Assembly (NCBI RefSeq): GCF_014805685.1
Contig: NC_060906.1
Location: 6,149,133-6,213,132 of the forward strand
Source of the DNA: Silurus meridionalis
Taxonomy: Eukaryota > Chordata > Actinopteri > Siluriformes > Siluridae
Reading direction: 5' to 3'
DNA: 64,000 bases
Shown: positions 37,441 to 49,041 of the stretch, in pieces
Layout: each line of letters opens with the position of its first letter
How positions within the stretch are numbered: the first letter of the stretch is position 1
Translations under genes and position numbers: made by a program
The notes under the pieces: model-generated
Database searches by the model: none
What the model was told of the DNA's origin: nothing
Seen by the model: only the letters and a program-made list of their open reading frames with translations

Positions 37441-37860
37441 AAGTGGTGACGACAGATGCCTCCTTAACGGGGTAGGGAGCCACTCAGGAGGGCAGATCAG
37501 TGAACGGTGTATAACCGAACTCACTTCATTCAGCCCATATAAATTATCTGGAGCTCATCACTGTGTTGAAGGCTCTAAAGCATTTTTTGCCCCGTCTTCA
37601 GGGGCACCATGTGCTGGTGCGCTGCGACAATACGACAGCTGTAGCACATATCAACCGTCAAGGCGGCATGCGCTCCTCCAAGCTTCACGCTCTTGTTCAC
37701 TAATTGTTGGTATGGAGCACACGGCATTTCCTGACGTTATGGGCGACTCACGTCCTGGGCGTTTTAAACAGGGGCGCAGACCTTCTGTCGAGAGGAAACC
37801 CGCTCTACGAAGAGTGGCGGCTCCACCCGTAGATAGTGAGGCTGCTATGGGAGAGGTTTA
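37440..37860 (+). pseudogene. DIRS RNase H domain
   Basis: Read through stops, the segment gives 'VVTTDASLTG' (first Asp, about 37443), 'INYLELITVLKALKHFLPRL' (Glu, near 37550) and 'HHVLVRCDNTTAVAHINRQG' (Asp, near 37625), followed by 'GVLNRGADLLSRGNPLYEEW'. The D-E-D set of RNase H is complete, but stops occur after 'TDASLTG' and in 'ALVH*LLVW'. It removes RNA from the RNA-DNA hybrid. Confidence 0.85.
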
Positions 37861-38249
37861 GCCGGGCTACCGTCGATCTCTTTGGCGCGAAAACGCCCAC
37901 TGTCCTATGTTCTATTTGCTTCGGGACGAGGACGCCCCCCTCGGTGTGGACGCTCTGGCTCATCCATGGCCCAGCACGCTGCTCTACGCTTTCCCTCCGC
38001 TCTGCCTGATAACTCCGACCCTGGCCAGGTTCGCAGTGCAGGGGTTGTCTCTGATCCTCATAGCTCCCAGGTGGCCCAAGGCACCTTGACTAGCAGAGAT
38101 AATTCCTCTTCTATATGCGAAGCCTTGGCCTCTCCCGTTGCGCACGGACCTCCTGGCCCAAGCGAACGGAGAAATCTATCATCCTCACCCAGACAGGGTG
38201 GCTATCAGGGCCTGGCCCGTGAGAGGGCGAGTGGTGTGAAGAACACCAG

Positions 38250-39143
38250 CTTGTTTCATATCTGAGTTCAGTCGCTGACATTCTGGGTTTCTGGCAGGAT
38301 CTTATCGATCATGGCAGAACTTTTTCCACGATTAAGGTCTATTTAGCAGCTATTACTGCGTGTCATGCCGGGTTCAGCGACACTACGGTGGGGCAGCACC
38401 CCCTTATCCGTAGATATATGAAGGGCGTGTGCCGCTCCATTCCTCTCACCAAAAGTGTAGTCTCGGATTGGGATCTCTCTATGGTGCTGGAGGTGCTGGC
38501 CCAACAGCCTTTCGAGCCCCTGGGGGATATCTCCCTCAAGCTGCTGTCCTTCAAGACGGCCCTGCTTTTAGCTTTGGCTTCTGCCAAATGTGTTTGCATG
38601 CGCTCTCGGTTCATTCCTCGTGCACAAATTCTCGTTCAATGAAGATAAGGTTTTACTTAGGCCTAATCTGGCCTTCATGCCTAAGTGCTTTCCAGCTTTC
38701 ACTGGTGAGGTGATTGAGCTCTCCGCCTTTCACCCCCTCCTTTTTTCTCTGCGGAGGACCAGAGGTTGAATGCTTCGTGCCCTGTGCGTGCCCTACGGGT
38801 TTACATGGACAGGACAAACTCTTTTCGAAAGAGCGACCAGCTCTTCATCTCTTGGGCCCCGCCGAATACGGGGAATCCCATCTCTAAGCAACGCCTCTCT
38901 CGCTGGCTGGTAGAAGCCATCTCCTTAGCGTATGAATCTAGGGGCATGCAGCCTCCAGGTGGCCTTAGAGCGCACTCCACTAGAGGCGTGGCTGCTTCTT
39001 GGGCTCTGTTTGGGGGAGTTCCCTTGCAGGACATTTGTGCCACTGCAAGCTGGTACTCTCCACACACATTTGTTAGGTACTACCGGCTTGATGTCACCCG
39101 GACCCCAGTGGCTCATGCGATCTTAAGTGTGGGCTCTTCATAG
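38250..39143 (+). pseudogene. DIRS tyrosine recombinase, catalytic Arg changed
   Basis: The core-binding part is 38265-38470 ('STIKVYLAAITACHAGFSD'), and the catalytic domain starts at 'SDWDLSMVLEVLAQQPFEPL'. At 38580 'LLALASAKCVC' replaces the 'KR(V/I)GDL' of the family, so the first catalytic arginine is cysteine (a C-to-T change explains it). A frameshift follows. The frame 38766-39143 is intact with 'GGLRAHSTRGVAASWALFGG' (H-x-x-R) and 'SPHTFVRYYRLD' (catalytic Tyr region). Confidence 0.88.
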
Positions 39144-39369
39144 CCACGTGCTACTAGGCCTGCACTCCTTTCAACCCCGTCTGCCCGGCCTAGTGATGGA
39201 TATTTCTTTTTTATGGCAGGGTGTTTTATCACGCGAAGTGTGTTAAGTTTGCTGCTTTGTGGCGTGCCGTGCACCACCTTTTTGGCCGTCCTCTGGCTTA
39301 CAGGGCCTCGCTGTGAGTGTATTGGGCAACCGGGGAGTTGTCCCATAGATGGATCTCAAACACGAGATG

Positions 39370-39656
39370 GTGAAAGAGAACAATCGGTTACTTTCGTAAA
39401 CCAGGTTCTCTGGAACATCGAGTAGCGAGATCCACCAAGTTTGCCCCGCTTGCTGCACGAGAAGCGAATATGCATGCAGGTGCCTTGTGCACTCAGGTAA
39501 GCGGCGTTGCCTTACCTGCCATTGGGCACGTGCTTCTGTCTGTCAAGCCAGACTTGGTGCAATTGGATGCTTCTGCAGAGGTCAGGTACGGATGCCCTTC
39601 CCATAGGTGGATCTCTCCACTCGATGTTTCAGAGAACCGGGGTTACGTGACTAAAC
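39370..39656 (+). repeat. DIRS internal complementary region and right inverted terminal repeat
   Basis: 39380-39440 and 39605-39655 are inverse copies ('aaaccaggttctctggaaca' versus the complement of 'tgtttcagagaaccggggtt'). This arrangement near the 3' end is characteristic of DIRS elements, where the internal complementary region templates circle closure. Confidence 0.8.
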
Positions 39657-39765
39657 TATTGATATTAAAGTGCAGACTTTAAGAACAAGCTGAGAGGAAT
39701 TTTACAGGAATAATTGAAGATTTTTCTTATTTGTGGCAGTGTGGAATAAAAAATTATCATCATCT

Positions 39766-40287
39766 AATAAATAACGCTAATGTGCTAAATAACGCTGATG
39801 TAGTAAATGATGCTAATGTGCTAAATAACGCTAATGTAATAAATAATGCTGATGTAGTAAATAATGCTAATGTGCTAATTACGCTAATGTAGTAAATAAA
39901 CCTAATGTGCTTAATAACACTAATGTAGTAAATAACCCTAATGTGCTTAATAATGCTAATGTAGTAAATAATGCTAATGTGCTAAATAATGCTAATGTAG
40001 TAAAAAACGCTAATGTAGTAAATAACGCTAATGTGCTAAATAACATTAATGTATTAAAAATTGCTAATGTGCTAAATAATGCTAATGTAGTAAATAACCC
40101 TAATGTGCTTGATAATGCTAATGTAGTAAATAATGTTAATGTGCTAAATAATGCTAATGTGCTAATTAACGCTAATGTAGTAAATAAACCTAATGTGCTT
40201 AATAACACTAATGTAGTAAATAATGCTAATGTAGTAAATAACACTGATGTGGTAAATAACGCTAACGTAGTTAATAACATTAATAAT
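39766..40287 (+). repeat. 18-bp AT-rich minisatellite
   Basis: About 29 units of 'aataatgctaatgtagta' type, alternating 'gtagtaaat' and 'gtgctaaat' forms. The period keeps a frame open on each strand (plus: NVVNNA repeats; minus: LFTTLA repeats), which is a consequence of the unit and not evidence of a gene. The array starts 110 bp after the DIRS end and stops about 40 bp before the LRR exon, so it sits in the intron just downstream of that exon. Confidence 0.92.
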
Positions 40288-40329
40288 TACATCAGTTTCA
40301 GTGTTTATATAAAACAGATTATTACTCAC

Positions 40330-40503
40330 TTCAGTGTCTGTAGTTTGTAACGTTTATCATCCTTCAGGTTAGAGAGAAACTTCACTTCTGAGTCTCCTAC
40401 TTTATTCCCAGACAGATCCAGTTCTCTCAGGTGTGAGGGGTTTGATCTCAGAGCTGAAGCGAGAGCAGCACAGCCTTCATCTGATACTCCACAATTATAC
40501 AAC
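40330..40503 (-). CDS. NLR-type leucine-rich-repeat exon (distal)
   Basis: 174 bp on the minus strand. The acceptor is 'ctgctgtag' before 40503 and the donor is GTGAGT after 40330. In phase 2 it encodes 57 complete residues, including 'LYNCGVSDEGCAALASALRS' and 'HLRELDLSGNKVGDSEVKFL', then 'SNLKDDKRYKLQTL'. These are ribonuclease-inhibitor-type LRRs as in NLRC3-like receptors, cytosolic sensors or regulators of innate immunity. The 'LKDDKRYKL' ending resembles the last LRR module of such genes as I recall, so this is probably the most downstream of the three exons here. No stop or frameshift. NACHT and effector domains are outside the window or lost. Confidence 0.8.
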
Positions 40504-40507
40504 CTAC

Positions 40508-40748
40508 AGCAGGAAGAGGGAGAGAGATAGAGAGAGAGGAGAGGGGGTGGGAGAGGGGGGAAAGGAAGGGAAAGAAAAAAGGGGAGAGGGGGGAAAGGGA
40601 GGGAAAGGGGAAAGGGGAGAGGGGGAAAATTAAGAAAAGGAATGCAGGAGAAAGGGGGAGAGGGGAGAGAGAGTTAAAGGGAGTGGGGGGGAGAGGGAGT
40701 GAAGGAGGGAAAGGGAGGAAGGGATGGAGGAGAGAAAGAGAGAGAGAC
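40508..40748 (+). repeat. Purine-rich (GA/GGGA) tract
   Basis: 240 bases almost without pyrimidine on the plus strand. On the minus strand it is a long pyrimidine tract directly upstream of the LRR exon acceptor. It ends 'gagagactttgact', after which the Tx1-like LINE 3' end begins. Confidence 0.9.
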
Positions 40749-40849
40749 TTTGACTTTTACAAAACTTAATTAACACAAGTCACATATCATAAAATTCAGG
40801 GTGACATAATAAATTAAATAGTAAATAAATAAATACATATATTTCAAGA

Positions 40850-42712
40850 TATGTTTTACTTAATTATGAAACCAAGTGATGATGTAAAGTCTGGTGTAAA
40901 GTTTAGTTCTCCTTCAACAGAGCACAAAGCCAACACCTCCCAACACCACATACATCCAAACACATCCATATCATTCATACTTCTGTAAAAATTTAAATAA
41001 ATTAAAACTCTTGATTTTATCAGCCTTTTTAACATTCTTCTGGCCTCACCGTCAGTGTTCTTTGCAATCTGGTTTTTCCGGCTCACGTATATCGCCATCT
41101 TCGTTTGACCGAGGATAAAATTAACCAGTTGGCACCTGAACCTGTGTTTCCTTACGTATTTAAAACCAAAAATAAAACACTAACAGGAAAATCAACATAA
41201 AAATACCTTAAATTGCTCCATAGAAACACAAACAGTGACTGCAACCTGGAGCAGTGAATAAAAGCATGAAAAACTGTTTCTCTCTATGAACAAAAAGGAC
41301 AGTCAGGTGTAATATCAGGGTTTAAAACAGAAATAAAAGAGTTAACAAAGATAATACCATGTAAAATCCTCCACTGGAGGTCGGCAGCTCTTTTTGGTAA
41401 CGGTTATTTGTACAGTGCCCTCCACTCTGGTTTAATATCAGCATTAAAACCCAAAACACTTCTCCATGGGGTGTCCACCCTTAAACTCAGCTTTGTCTTA
41501 TTCAAAACCTTAACACACACTCTTGTAGAGCAGCTTCCCTCGACACTGAACCAACGTCCATCTCCCCTTCTCAACAAATCTGACCCCGTGATGTCCACAA
41601 GCTCCTGGAGTGTCATGATGCCAGAAGAGATTAGAGTTCTGGACAGTGCAGGAATGGTCATGCTGGAGATGTCCAGTCGCCCGCCGTACACCATAGGCTC
41701 CTCCAGCAACCAGTGTAGTGGTCGACAGCCTTTGTTCTGTTTTTTTATTTTATTTTCCAGATTATAAAAAGTCCACGGTAAAACATCGGTAATACAGAAA
41801 TGTCCAACATTTTTGTCTCCATTAAAAACAAGAATCTGTCCAGCCCCAGTCCTTCAACTGTGCGTAATAATCCACTGGCTGCTGCTCTCCATACTAAGTC
41901 TCTGGGCCCAGCGAGGAGACTCTGGATGAACTGTAGGCGGAATGCTGCAGCTCTGCTGGACAGCTGGACCAGCCCGTGCCCTCCTTCCTCTTTTGGCAGA
42001 TGGAGAACACTCTGAGAAATCCAGTGTAGGTTGTCCAGGAAGAAATCCACCAGCAGGGCCTGGATGTTTGCCAGCAGGTTTGGTGGAGGATCAAAGCCAG
42101 CTAGATTGTGCCAGATGGATGACGCAGCGAGGTTGTTGATGACCAGCATTCGCCCCCCTGTAGGACATCTTTGGGACTAACCATTTCCAGTCTGCCTTTC
42201 ACATGCTCTACGGAACCCTCCCAATTTTAATGTAAAATTTCATTGCTCTCCAGGCAGACACCCAAGTATTAACAACCACATGTTAACCATGCTAAGCCTC
42301 CTAGCAGTGAAGGTTGCCCACCTCCCCACTCCCCTACTAAAATTGTTTTACTTTTACTTTTGTGTTTATGATGAGTACCAAATCATCTGCAAAAGCTGAC
42401 AAGCACATGGGGGCATTAGCATGTTGAATATTAAAATTATGATATGACTCCTTAACTTGTTTAAAAGAGGTTCAATTGCCAAAGAGTATAACATACCTGA
42501 GAGGGAACATCCCTGTCTGATCCCTCTGTACACTCTAAAAGGAGCACATAAAAAAACGTTGACCGTAAGAACACTCTCAATTTCACTGTACAACTCCCTG
42601 ATAATGGCTATGAAACCAGGGTTAAACCCAAAGCTTTCCAGCACCTTTCACAAATATTCGTGTTGAACCCAGTCAAAAGCCTTTTCCTAATCTAGGAAAA
42701 TCAGACCAGTTA
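40850..42712 (-). mobile_element. Tx1-like (L1 group) LINE, ORF2 C-terminal half
   Basis: Minus-strand pieces in order: RT palm 42712-42366, RT thumb and C-terminal domain 42149-41745, 41709-41404, and the C-terminus 41098-40856. Tx1-like LINEs are related to Xenopus Tx1 and are common in fish. The upstream half is cut by a Rex1-like LINE at about 42713. It lies in the intron between LRR exons 48267 and 40330. Confidence 0.85.
41404..42712 (-). pseudogene. Tx1-like reverse transcriptase and C-terminal domain, broken
   Basis: The frame 42366-42644 has 'GIRQGCSLSGMLYSLAIEPL'. The catalytic box appears in the neighbouring frame near 42390 as 'LSAFADDLVLII', so there is a frameshift between. 41745-42149 reads 'NNLAASSIWHNLAGFDPPPN', 'LPKEEGGHGLVQLSSRAAAF' and 'LGLDRFLFLMETKML'. 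41404-41709 continues 'LEEPMVYGGRLDISSM' and 'CVKVLNKTKLSLRVDTPWRS'. Four or more breaks. Confidence 0.85.
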
Positions 42713-43306
42713 TTAGGTTTTTTGTCATTTCTACTATACACAGTGGTACACAGCACACAGTAAAAACAAGACAACGTTTCTCCAGAACCCTGGTGCTACA
42801 CTAAACAACAACAAACAAAACAACATAGAGCTACAACACAAGTTACATAAAGTGCATCGAGTGCAACCTAGTGCAAACAGTGCAGACAGACAGTGCAGAC
42901 AGACGACACAAGACAAGACAAAAAACCCAATATAGCGCCGACCAGTAAACCTACTGTATACTTGATTATACAGTACTGTACGAGAAGACTGTAAAAACTA
43001 TACAAACTAAAAACTATACCCCAGAAGTAAGTATAAACAGAACAATGTAGTGCAAAAATACAGCAGCAGTCGAAGGTGCAAAAAACAGCATGTAAACAGT
43101 ATAATACAGTGATAAATGATAAATGTGCAAGAAACAGCAGTTAAGAGTGTGGTACAGTTGAGAATAATAAATAATAAATAAATGAATGGTGGTGGAATGG
43201 ATTGAGATGAGTGATGAGTGTGTGTTAGTGTTAAGTCCAGCAAAAATTTTACAGTTTGTTACACACATTTGAGTGAGTGTGTGTGTGTGTGTGAGAGAGT
43301 TCCGTT

Positions 43307-44727
<1,421 letters not shown>

Positions 44728-44809
44728 GTCTCAGTCAGTGCACTCAAAACAGTCCTGAAGAGCAGAAGTAGCTCCTTCTGGCCAGGTTTTCACCTGTTTC
44801 AGAACCGGT

Positions 44810-45454
44810 TTAGAGCGTCTGATGAGCAGTCTGTATGCTGGAATTAACAACAGAGCAGTGGTTTGAGTAACCGAGATGGGGGCGGGGCTCTCGTTGCAAA
44901 GTCCACATGCTGATGGAGTTTAGGAAGCACAGTCTTGAGATTCGCATGGTTGAAATCTCTGGCGATAATAAACAATCCGTTGGGGTGAGCATTCTGCAGG
45001 TCGCTAATAGCGCCGTAGAGTTCACACAGTGCCTCCTTAGAATTAGCACTGGGAGGAATGTACACTCCGACGATGAATACAGTTGTGAAATCCCATAGTA
45101 AATAAAAAGGTCTGCATCTAACAGTCACAAACTTCACTAGCGATGAGCAGTAGCATGAAACGAGCAAGAAGTTCTTACACCATTTCATGTTGATATAAAC
45201 ACACACGCTACCACCGCGAGTCTTACCGCACAGAGCTGCGTTTCTGTCAGCTCGAAACACGGTTAGCCCGTCTAGCTGGATGGTGGCTTCTGGAACTCTG
45301 TCGCTGAGCCACGTCTCCTTGAAAACAAAGACGCAACATTCTCTAAACTCTCACCGTGTGGTTCGCTGGAGTTGGATGTAGTCCAGTTTATTATCCAGGG
45401 AGCAGACGTTGGAAAGAAAAACGGACGGGAGAGCCGGCCGGCTAGGGTTAGCAT
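44810..45454 (-). pseudogene. Rex1-like AP-type endonuclease, broken
   Basis: The frame 44844-45260 reads 'GKTRGGSVCVYINMKWCKNF', 'VKFVTVRCRPFYLLWDFTTV' and '[20 protein letters not shown]'. The D-x-N of the active site is present but the preceding Gly is Arg. It then leaves register at '[14 protein letters not shown]'. The N-terminal part (45272-45454) is in another frame. Non-functional. Confidence 0.8.
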
Positions 45455-45703
45455 TTAGCCTAGCACGGACACCCGCCCGCTTGCCGCGCTTCCGCTTCCT
45501 CGGTTGTTGATAAGATCATCATGCAGATTGTTGGTTGCATGATGCCTGTACCGTAGCAGTGTCTGGTGGTCGTACACATGAACACAGCTGACTCTGGTGT
45601 CCATGTATTGTGAAGGGTCGTGCTAAATATGGTGAAAGCACCATTTTTGGATCCGGAGAGGCCGCTGCGAGCTACTGCCTTGCCGCCATCTTGGAACAAT
45701 TAA

Positions 45704-47065
45704 CATGTTTCTGTCTCATAAGCTCGAAAAGCTTTGCTTTCTTTCCATATCCCCCACTCCATTTATATTAAGACTCGCAACTTGAATCATGTTCATTAAA
45801 AAAGTTAAATAAATGTAAAACAAACGCTAAAAAAAAAACTCAGTCTTCATCAGAGTTCTCCCTGTTGACCTTTGTTATCAGATTTTTTAATCTAAAAATT
45901 TTCTGAACGGTAAAAACTCCTTCTCTTCTGAAGTGCTTTATATCGTTGACAAACTATTTGTGGCCCGGGAAAACTCCTCGAATAATATGTTCTTTTTCCA
46001 CTTGATGGTTCTTGAAAACTCTTTAATGTCCTCAGCACTATATAATATGTTCTACAGTTCCTCCTGAGAGTCTAGATTAAAAACTGAATCAGACATTGCA
46101 TCTATACTGTCTGATTCAGGTTTCTTCAACCATCATGTCTTTCTTTGCCTGCTTTTTAGCTTGTCCCCTACCTCGCTTTTATTTGGCACTTTAAGCTAAG
46201 GCTCGTTTTTCATCTCCAGCTCTCCACCGTCGCACTGGAGTAGTGAATGGTGTCTCCTGGCGACAGCTTTGCACACCTGTGCCTGCCTCTGCCAGCGCAG
46301 GCAGCTCCTGCACTGCTTCAGAGACCACTATGACTTTGTTGGTTTTGCAAGGCCTCTCCAGGCCCGGTTTAGCCGAGCAGTGCTTCTCCTGGTCCAGTTC
46401 AGCTGAGCATGGCTTCTCCCAGTCTGGTTCGGCCAAGCAGGGCATCTCTGGGGTGGTTATGTTGTTAGTGGAGCTCTGGTCTACAGTTTAAGCTTGGGGC
46501 TCACGCTCCCTAGTCCCTGGTGCAGTTATGGGGCTTTCAGCTGCAGGTCGACCTGAAGCCACAGTGGGAACGACTCCAGCAGGACCAGCTGCTTCCTGCC
46601 CCGGTTGGTGGAGACACCAGGGTCACTCTTTCGGGACAGGCGTGCACAAGATGCCCTAACCACCACATTTAAAACATTTTATTTCTGTATCGGTGTAAAC
46701 AAAGATGTTATAGTCAAACCCATAAATCCTTAACTTAAAGACAACATTTAGTTCCTCAACACCTTCATTCAGAACCATAAAAACTATCCGCCGAAAAGAC
46801 ACCAAGTGTTTAACTAGTGGGAATTTACAGCCGAGGGTGATTTTCTTTATTGGGGAGACGGTTCACCTGTACCAAGACAACTCTTTCACAATTGTCTCAT
46901 CACTGATAAAAGGAAGGACATTTGACAGCATGACCTGTTTGGCATGAGAACTGAGGGGAGAAACCAGTATACACTAATTATTTATAACAATTTCTTTCTG
47001 GATCAGTTTAGACACTTTACACAAAACACAGACACACACAAGATTGTTCATAGTTTTTAAAAGAA
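45704..47065 (-). pseudogene. Tx1-like LINE ORF1 (gag-like) remnant
   Basis: Read through breaks on the minus strand: 'LSNVLPFISDETIVKELSW' near 46930, 'CKFPLVKHLVSF' near 46830, 'NEGVEELNVVFKLRIYGFDY' near 46760, then 'IKCFKCGG..GILCTPVP', a damaged CCHC knuckle at about 46650-46685. The same order of motifs is present at 62.6-63.2 kb. Downstream, 46190-46600 is GC-rich and Pro/Ser-coding. ORF1 binds LINE RNA. Sequence 45704-46130 itself shows no clear family. Confidence 0.65.
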
Positions 47066-47074
47066 AAAAAAAAT

Positions 47075-47256
47075 CTACAGAGATGGAGGAGAGAGCCGGA
47101 GAGAGAGGTGGGGAGAGAGAGAGAAAGAGAAGGGAAAGGGGGTAGGGAGGGAGGGAGGGAGGGATGGAGGAGAGGGAAAGAGATAGAGGAAGGAAGAGAG
47201 AGAGAGAGAGAGAGGGGGAAGGATGTAGGGAGGAAGGGATGGATGGAGGAGAGACT
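47075..47256 (+). repeat. Purine-rich (GA/GGGA) tract
   Basis: Similar in composition to 40508-40748 and likewise ends 'gagagacttgact'. It also lies beside a Tx1-like segment, so it may be a LINE-associated 3' feature and not a chance tract. Confidence 0.9.
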
Positions 47257-47489
47257 TGACTTGTAGGTCTCTTTATTGCTAAAAGTTAAAAAGCATTTTG
47301 AAAAGTTGGAACATTTGATCGAATTGAAACTTTAAAGTGCAGAAAGCCGTCATGATCAACATCACAAATGCATTCATTTATTCCACATTTGCACTGAAAA
47401 GTTGATGTTCCTGAACATCTACTGATAACTGTTTATGGGTTGTTTTCTCTCCATATGTCTGAGAAGTTCAGGGATTTGGTTCTTACGCT

Positions 47490-47865
47490 TGGTGATTTAG
47501 CATGTGGTCTCCCCCCAGGAGAATAAAGTCCCTCTACTGGTGTTTTCTTCTCTAACGTTCTCTAACTTAGAGAAAAGCTTCACCCTCTCTGACCCTGTGT
47601 TGGGAACATAAATATTTACAAACAAAACATTGAAGTGGTTGATTTCAGCTCTCACTATGAGAGTCTACCTGGTTCTACCTCATCCTGTGAGAAGAATTGT
47701 GCTTTAACATTAGGTGAGAACAGAAAGGCGACTCCAACACTAATATTAGATCCATGACTCAAGATTTTTCCTCCTTTCCACCACAAGCCCCAATCCAACT
47801 CATTGCCCTCATCACTATGTGTCTCCTGCAGGAAGATTATACTCAGTTTCTTTAAGCCTTTACTT
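47490..47865 (-). pseudogene. Tx1-like LINE endonuclease fragment
   Basis: The minus strand gives, with breaks, segments such as 'GGKILSHGSN' and 'FLFSPNVKAQ' that belong to the AP-endonuclease of Tx1-like LINEs. It is over 90% identical by eye to 58367-58720, where the coding connection to 'YVPNTGSERVKLFTKLE' is clearer. Too degraded to function. Confidence 0.7.
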
Positions 47866-48266
47866 TCTGTCGGCTTCTGTCGACTTACAAATTAAATGCT
47901 GCAGGTTTAATTGGACTTTTGAGCTGCAATAAAAGTCACAACAGCTCAGGGATTTTTGTAGCTTGTTAGATATTAGATAATCTTTACTTTCTTCATTATT
48001 CTGCCACGTCACATTCACATTTATATCAACAATTTTGTACATTTATTAGATATTAGAAACTAAAACAATACAAAAGTAAATAAAAAGTCATGATTATAAA
48101 AAGATAACACAAATTTACACTAACAAACAAAACTAAAAAAAAAAAATATATAAAGTTCCTCCTCAGAACATTGATGCTGAACCTAAAAGCTCTGCTTCAG
48201 TCTCACTATTAGAGAATGTGTGGTACTGAGGAGCAGGTCATGTGACTCTCAGAGAGATGATCTTAC
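47866..48266 (-). other. Intron sequence downstream of the LRR exon
   Basis: It aligns with 59270-59639 (for example 'tgctgcaggtttaattggac' and 'cttcctcctcagaacattga'), so the two exons share their downstream intron and are segmental duplicates. No coding sequence seen. Confidence 0.6.
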
Positions 48267-48440
48267 CTCAGTATCTCCAGTTTACAGTGAGGATTCTCCA
48301 GTACAGCCGAGAGACACTTCAGTCCTGAGTCTCCTACTTTATTCCCAGACAGATTCAGATCTCTCAGGTGTGAGGGGTTTGATCTCAGAGCTGAAGCGAG
48401 AGCAGCACAGCCTTCATCTGATACTCCACAATCACACAAC
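48267..48440 (-). CDS. NLR-type leucine-rich-repeat exon (middle)
   Basis: 174 bp, acceptor 'gggtatctgcag' before 48440 and donor GTAAGA after 48267, phase 2 at both ends. It encodes 'LCDCGVSDEGCAALASALRS', 'NPSH', 'LRDLNLSGNKVGDSGLKCL' and 'SAVLENPHCKLEIL', two ribonuclease-inhibitor-type LRR half-units with the usual L-x-x-L-x-L-x-x-N and D-x-G positions. NLRC3-like receptors in fish carry series of such exons. The frame is intact. Downstream intron similarity to the 59640 exon shows recent duplication. Confidence 0.88.
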
Positions 48441-48594
48441 CTGCAGATACCCAATGACACAATTCACTCTTTCAGTTTCCACACATTACATATATTTTGT
48501 GTGTTTTGAAATGAGTGGTGTGAATGGATGATAGCAGAAATATAAACAACAGATTGTGTAAATGAGAGAATTCAGATAAATGTGTTAGAGTGAG

Positions 48595-48596
48595 TT

Positions 48597-48627
<31 letters not shown>

Positions 48628-49041
48628 GAGAGAATGTGTGCGTGTGAGTATGTGGGTGCGTTTTTCTTAATGAAAATGTTTCTGCTGTGGTATGGTTCAG
48701 AGCGAACATGCTCTCAAGAGAACGCTGAGATAAATAACTCAGCTGCTCGGTCAGGGCTTCCTCCACCTCACAAGCCTGAGCTCCCTTAGCTCCCACAAAC
48801 ACCACCTAATCTCCTTCTTCACTTCCCTTACTGGTCTTTTCACTTTCTTCTCTAACTTTACCATTCACATCACTGACCATCATACAATTATCACTGACCA
48901 TCACAATCACTGACCATCACACTCACATCACTGACTATCACACTCACATCACTGACCATCACACTCATCAATGACCATCACACTCACATCACTGACCATT
49001 ACACTCACATCACTGACCATCACACTCACATCACTGACCAT
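48595..49041 (-). pseudogene. Tx1-like LINE ORF1 C-terminal remnant with minisatellite
   Basis: 48660-48860 on the minus strand encodes the 'AQACEVEEALTEQLSYLSQR' and 'SLESMF' region seen again at 58863-59138. 48880-49041 is a minisatellite of about 21 bp ('cacactcacatcactgacca') encoding V-S-D-V-S-V-M repeats. It stops abruptly at 49041 against R2-like LINE sequence. Upstream of the middle LRR exon, within the intron. Confidence 0.7.

Larger units (their letters stand above)
35260..39656 (+). mobile_element. DIRS-type retrotransposon, all domains present but broken
   Basis: The order is terminal repeat, gag (35290-35930), RT (36326-37420), RNase H (37440-37860), tyrosine recombinase (38250-39140), internal complementary region and inverted terminal repeat. 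The words at 35278-35306 ('gggaagggcatccgtacctg' core) are repeated in inverse at 39578-39606. The block around 'ggttctctggaacatcgagt' at 39402-39421 is the inverse of 39624-39643. At about 4.4 kb it is close to full length, and it is more diverged from the DIRS at 0.9 and 27.3 kb than those are from each other. Multiple stops and frameshifts. Confidence 0.92.

Noticed and set aside
36907..37449. 180-codon frame overlapping the DIRS RT
   Set aside because: Out-of-register shadow of the RT/RNase H region; the true motifs lie in the other frames.
39766..40350. Asn/Val-rich repeat protein (147 codons)
   Set aside because: Frame openness follows from the 18-bp unit and exists on both strands; no start context or domain.
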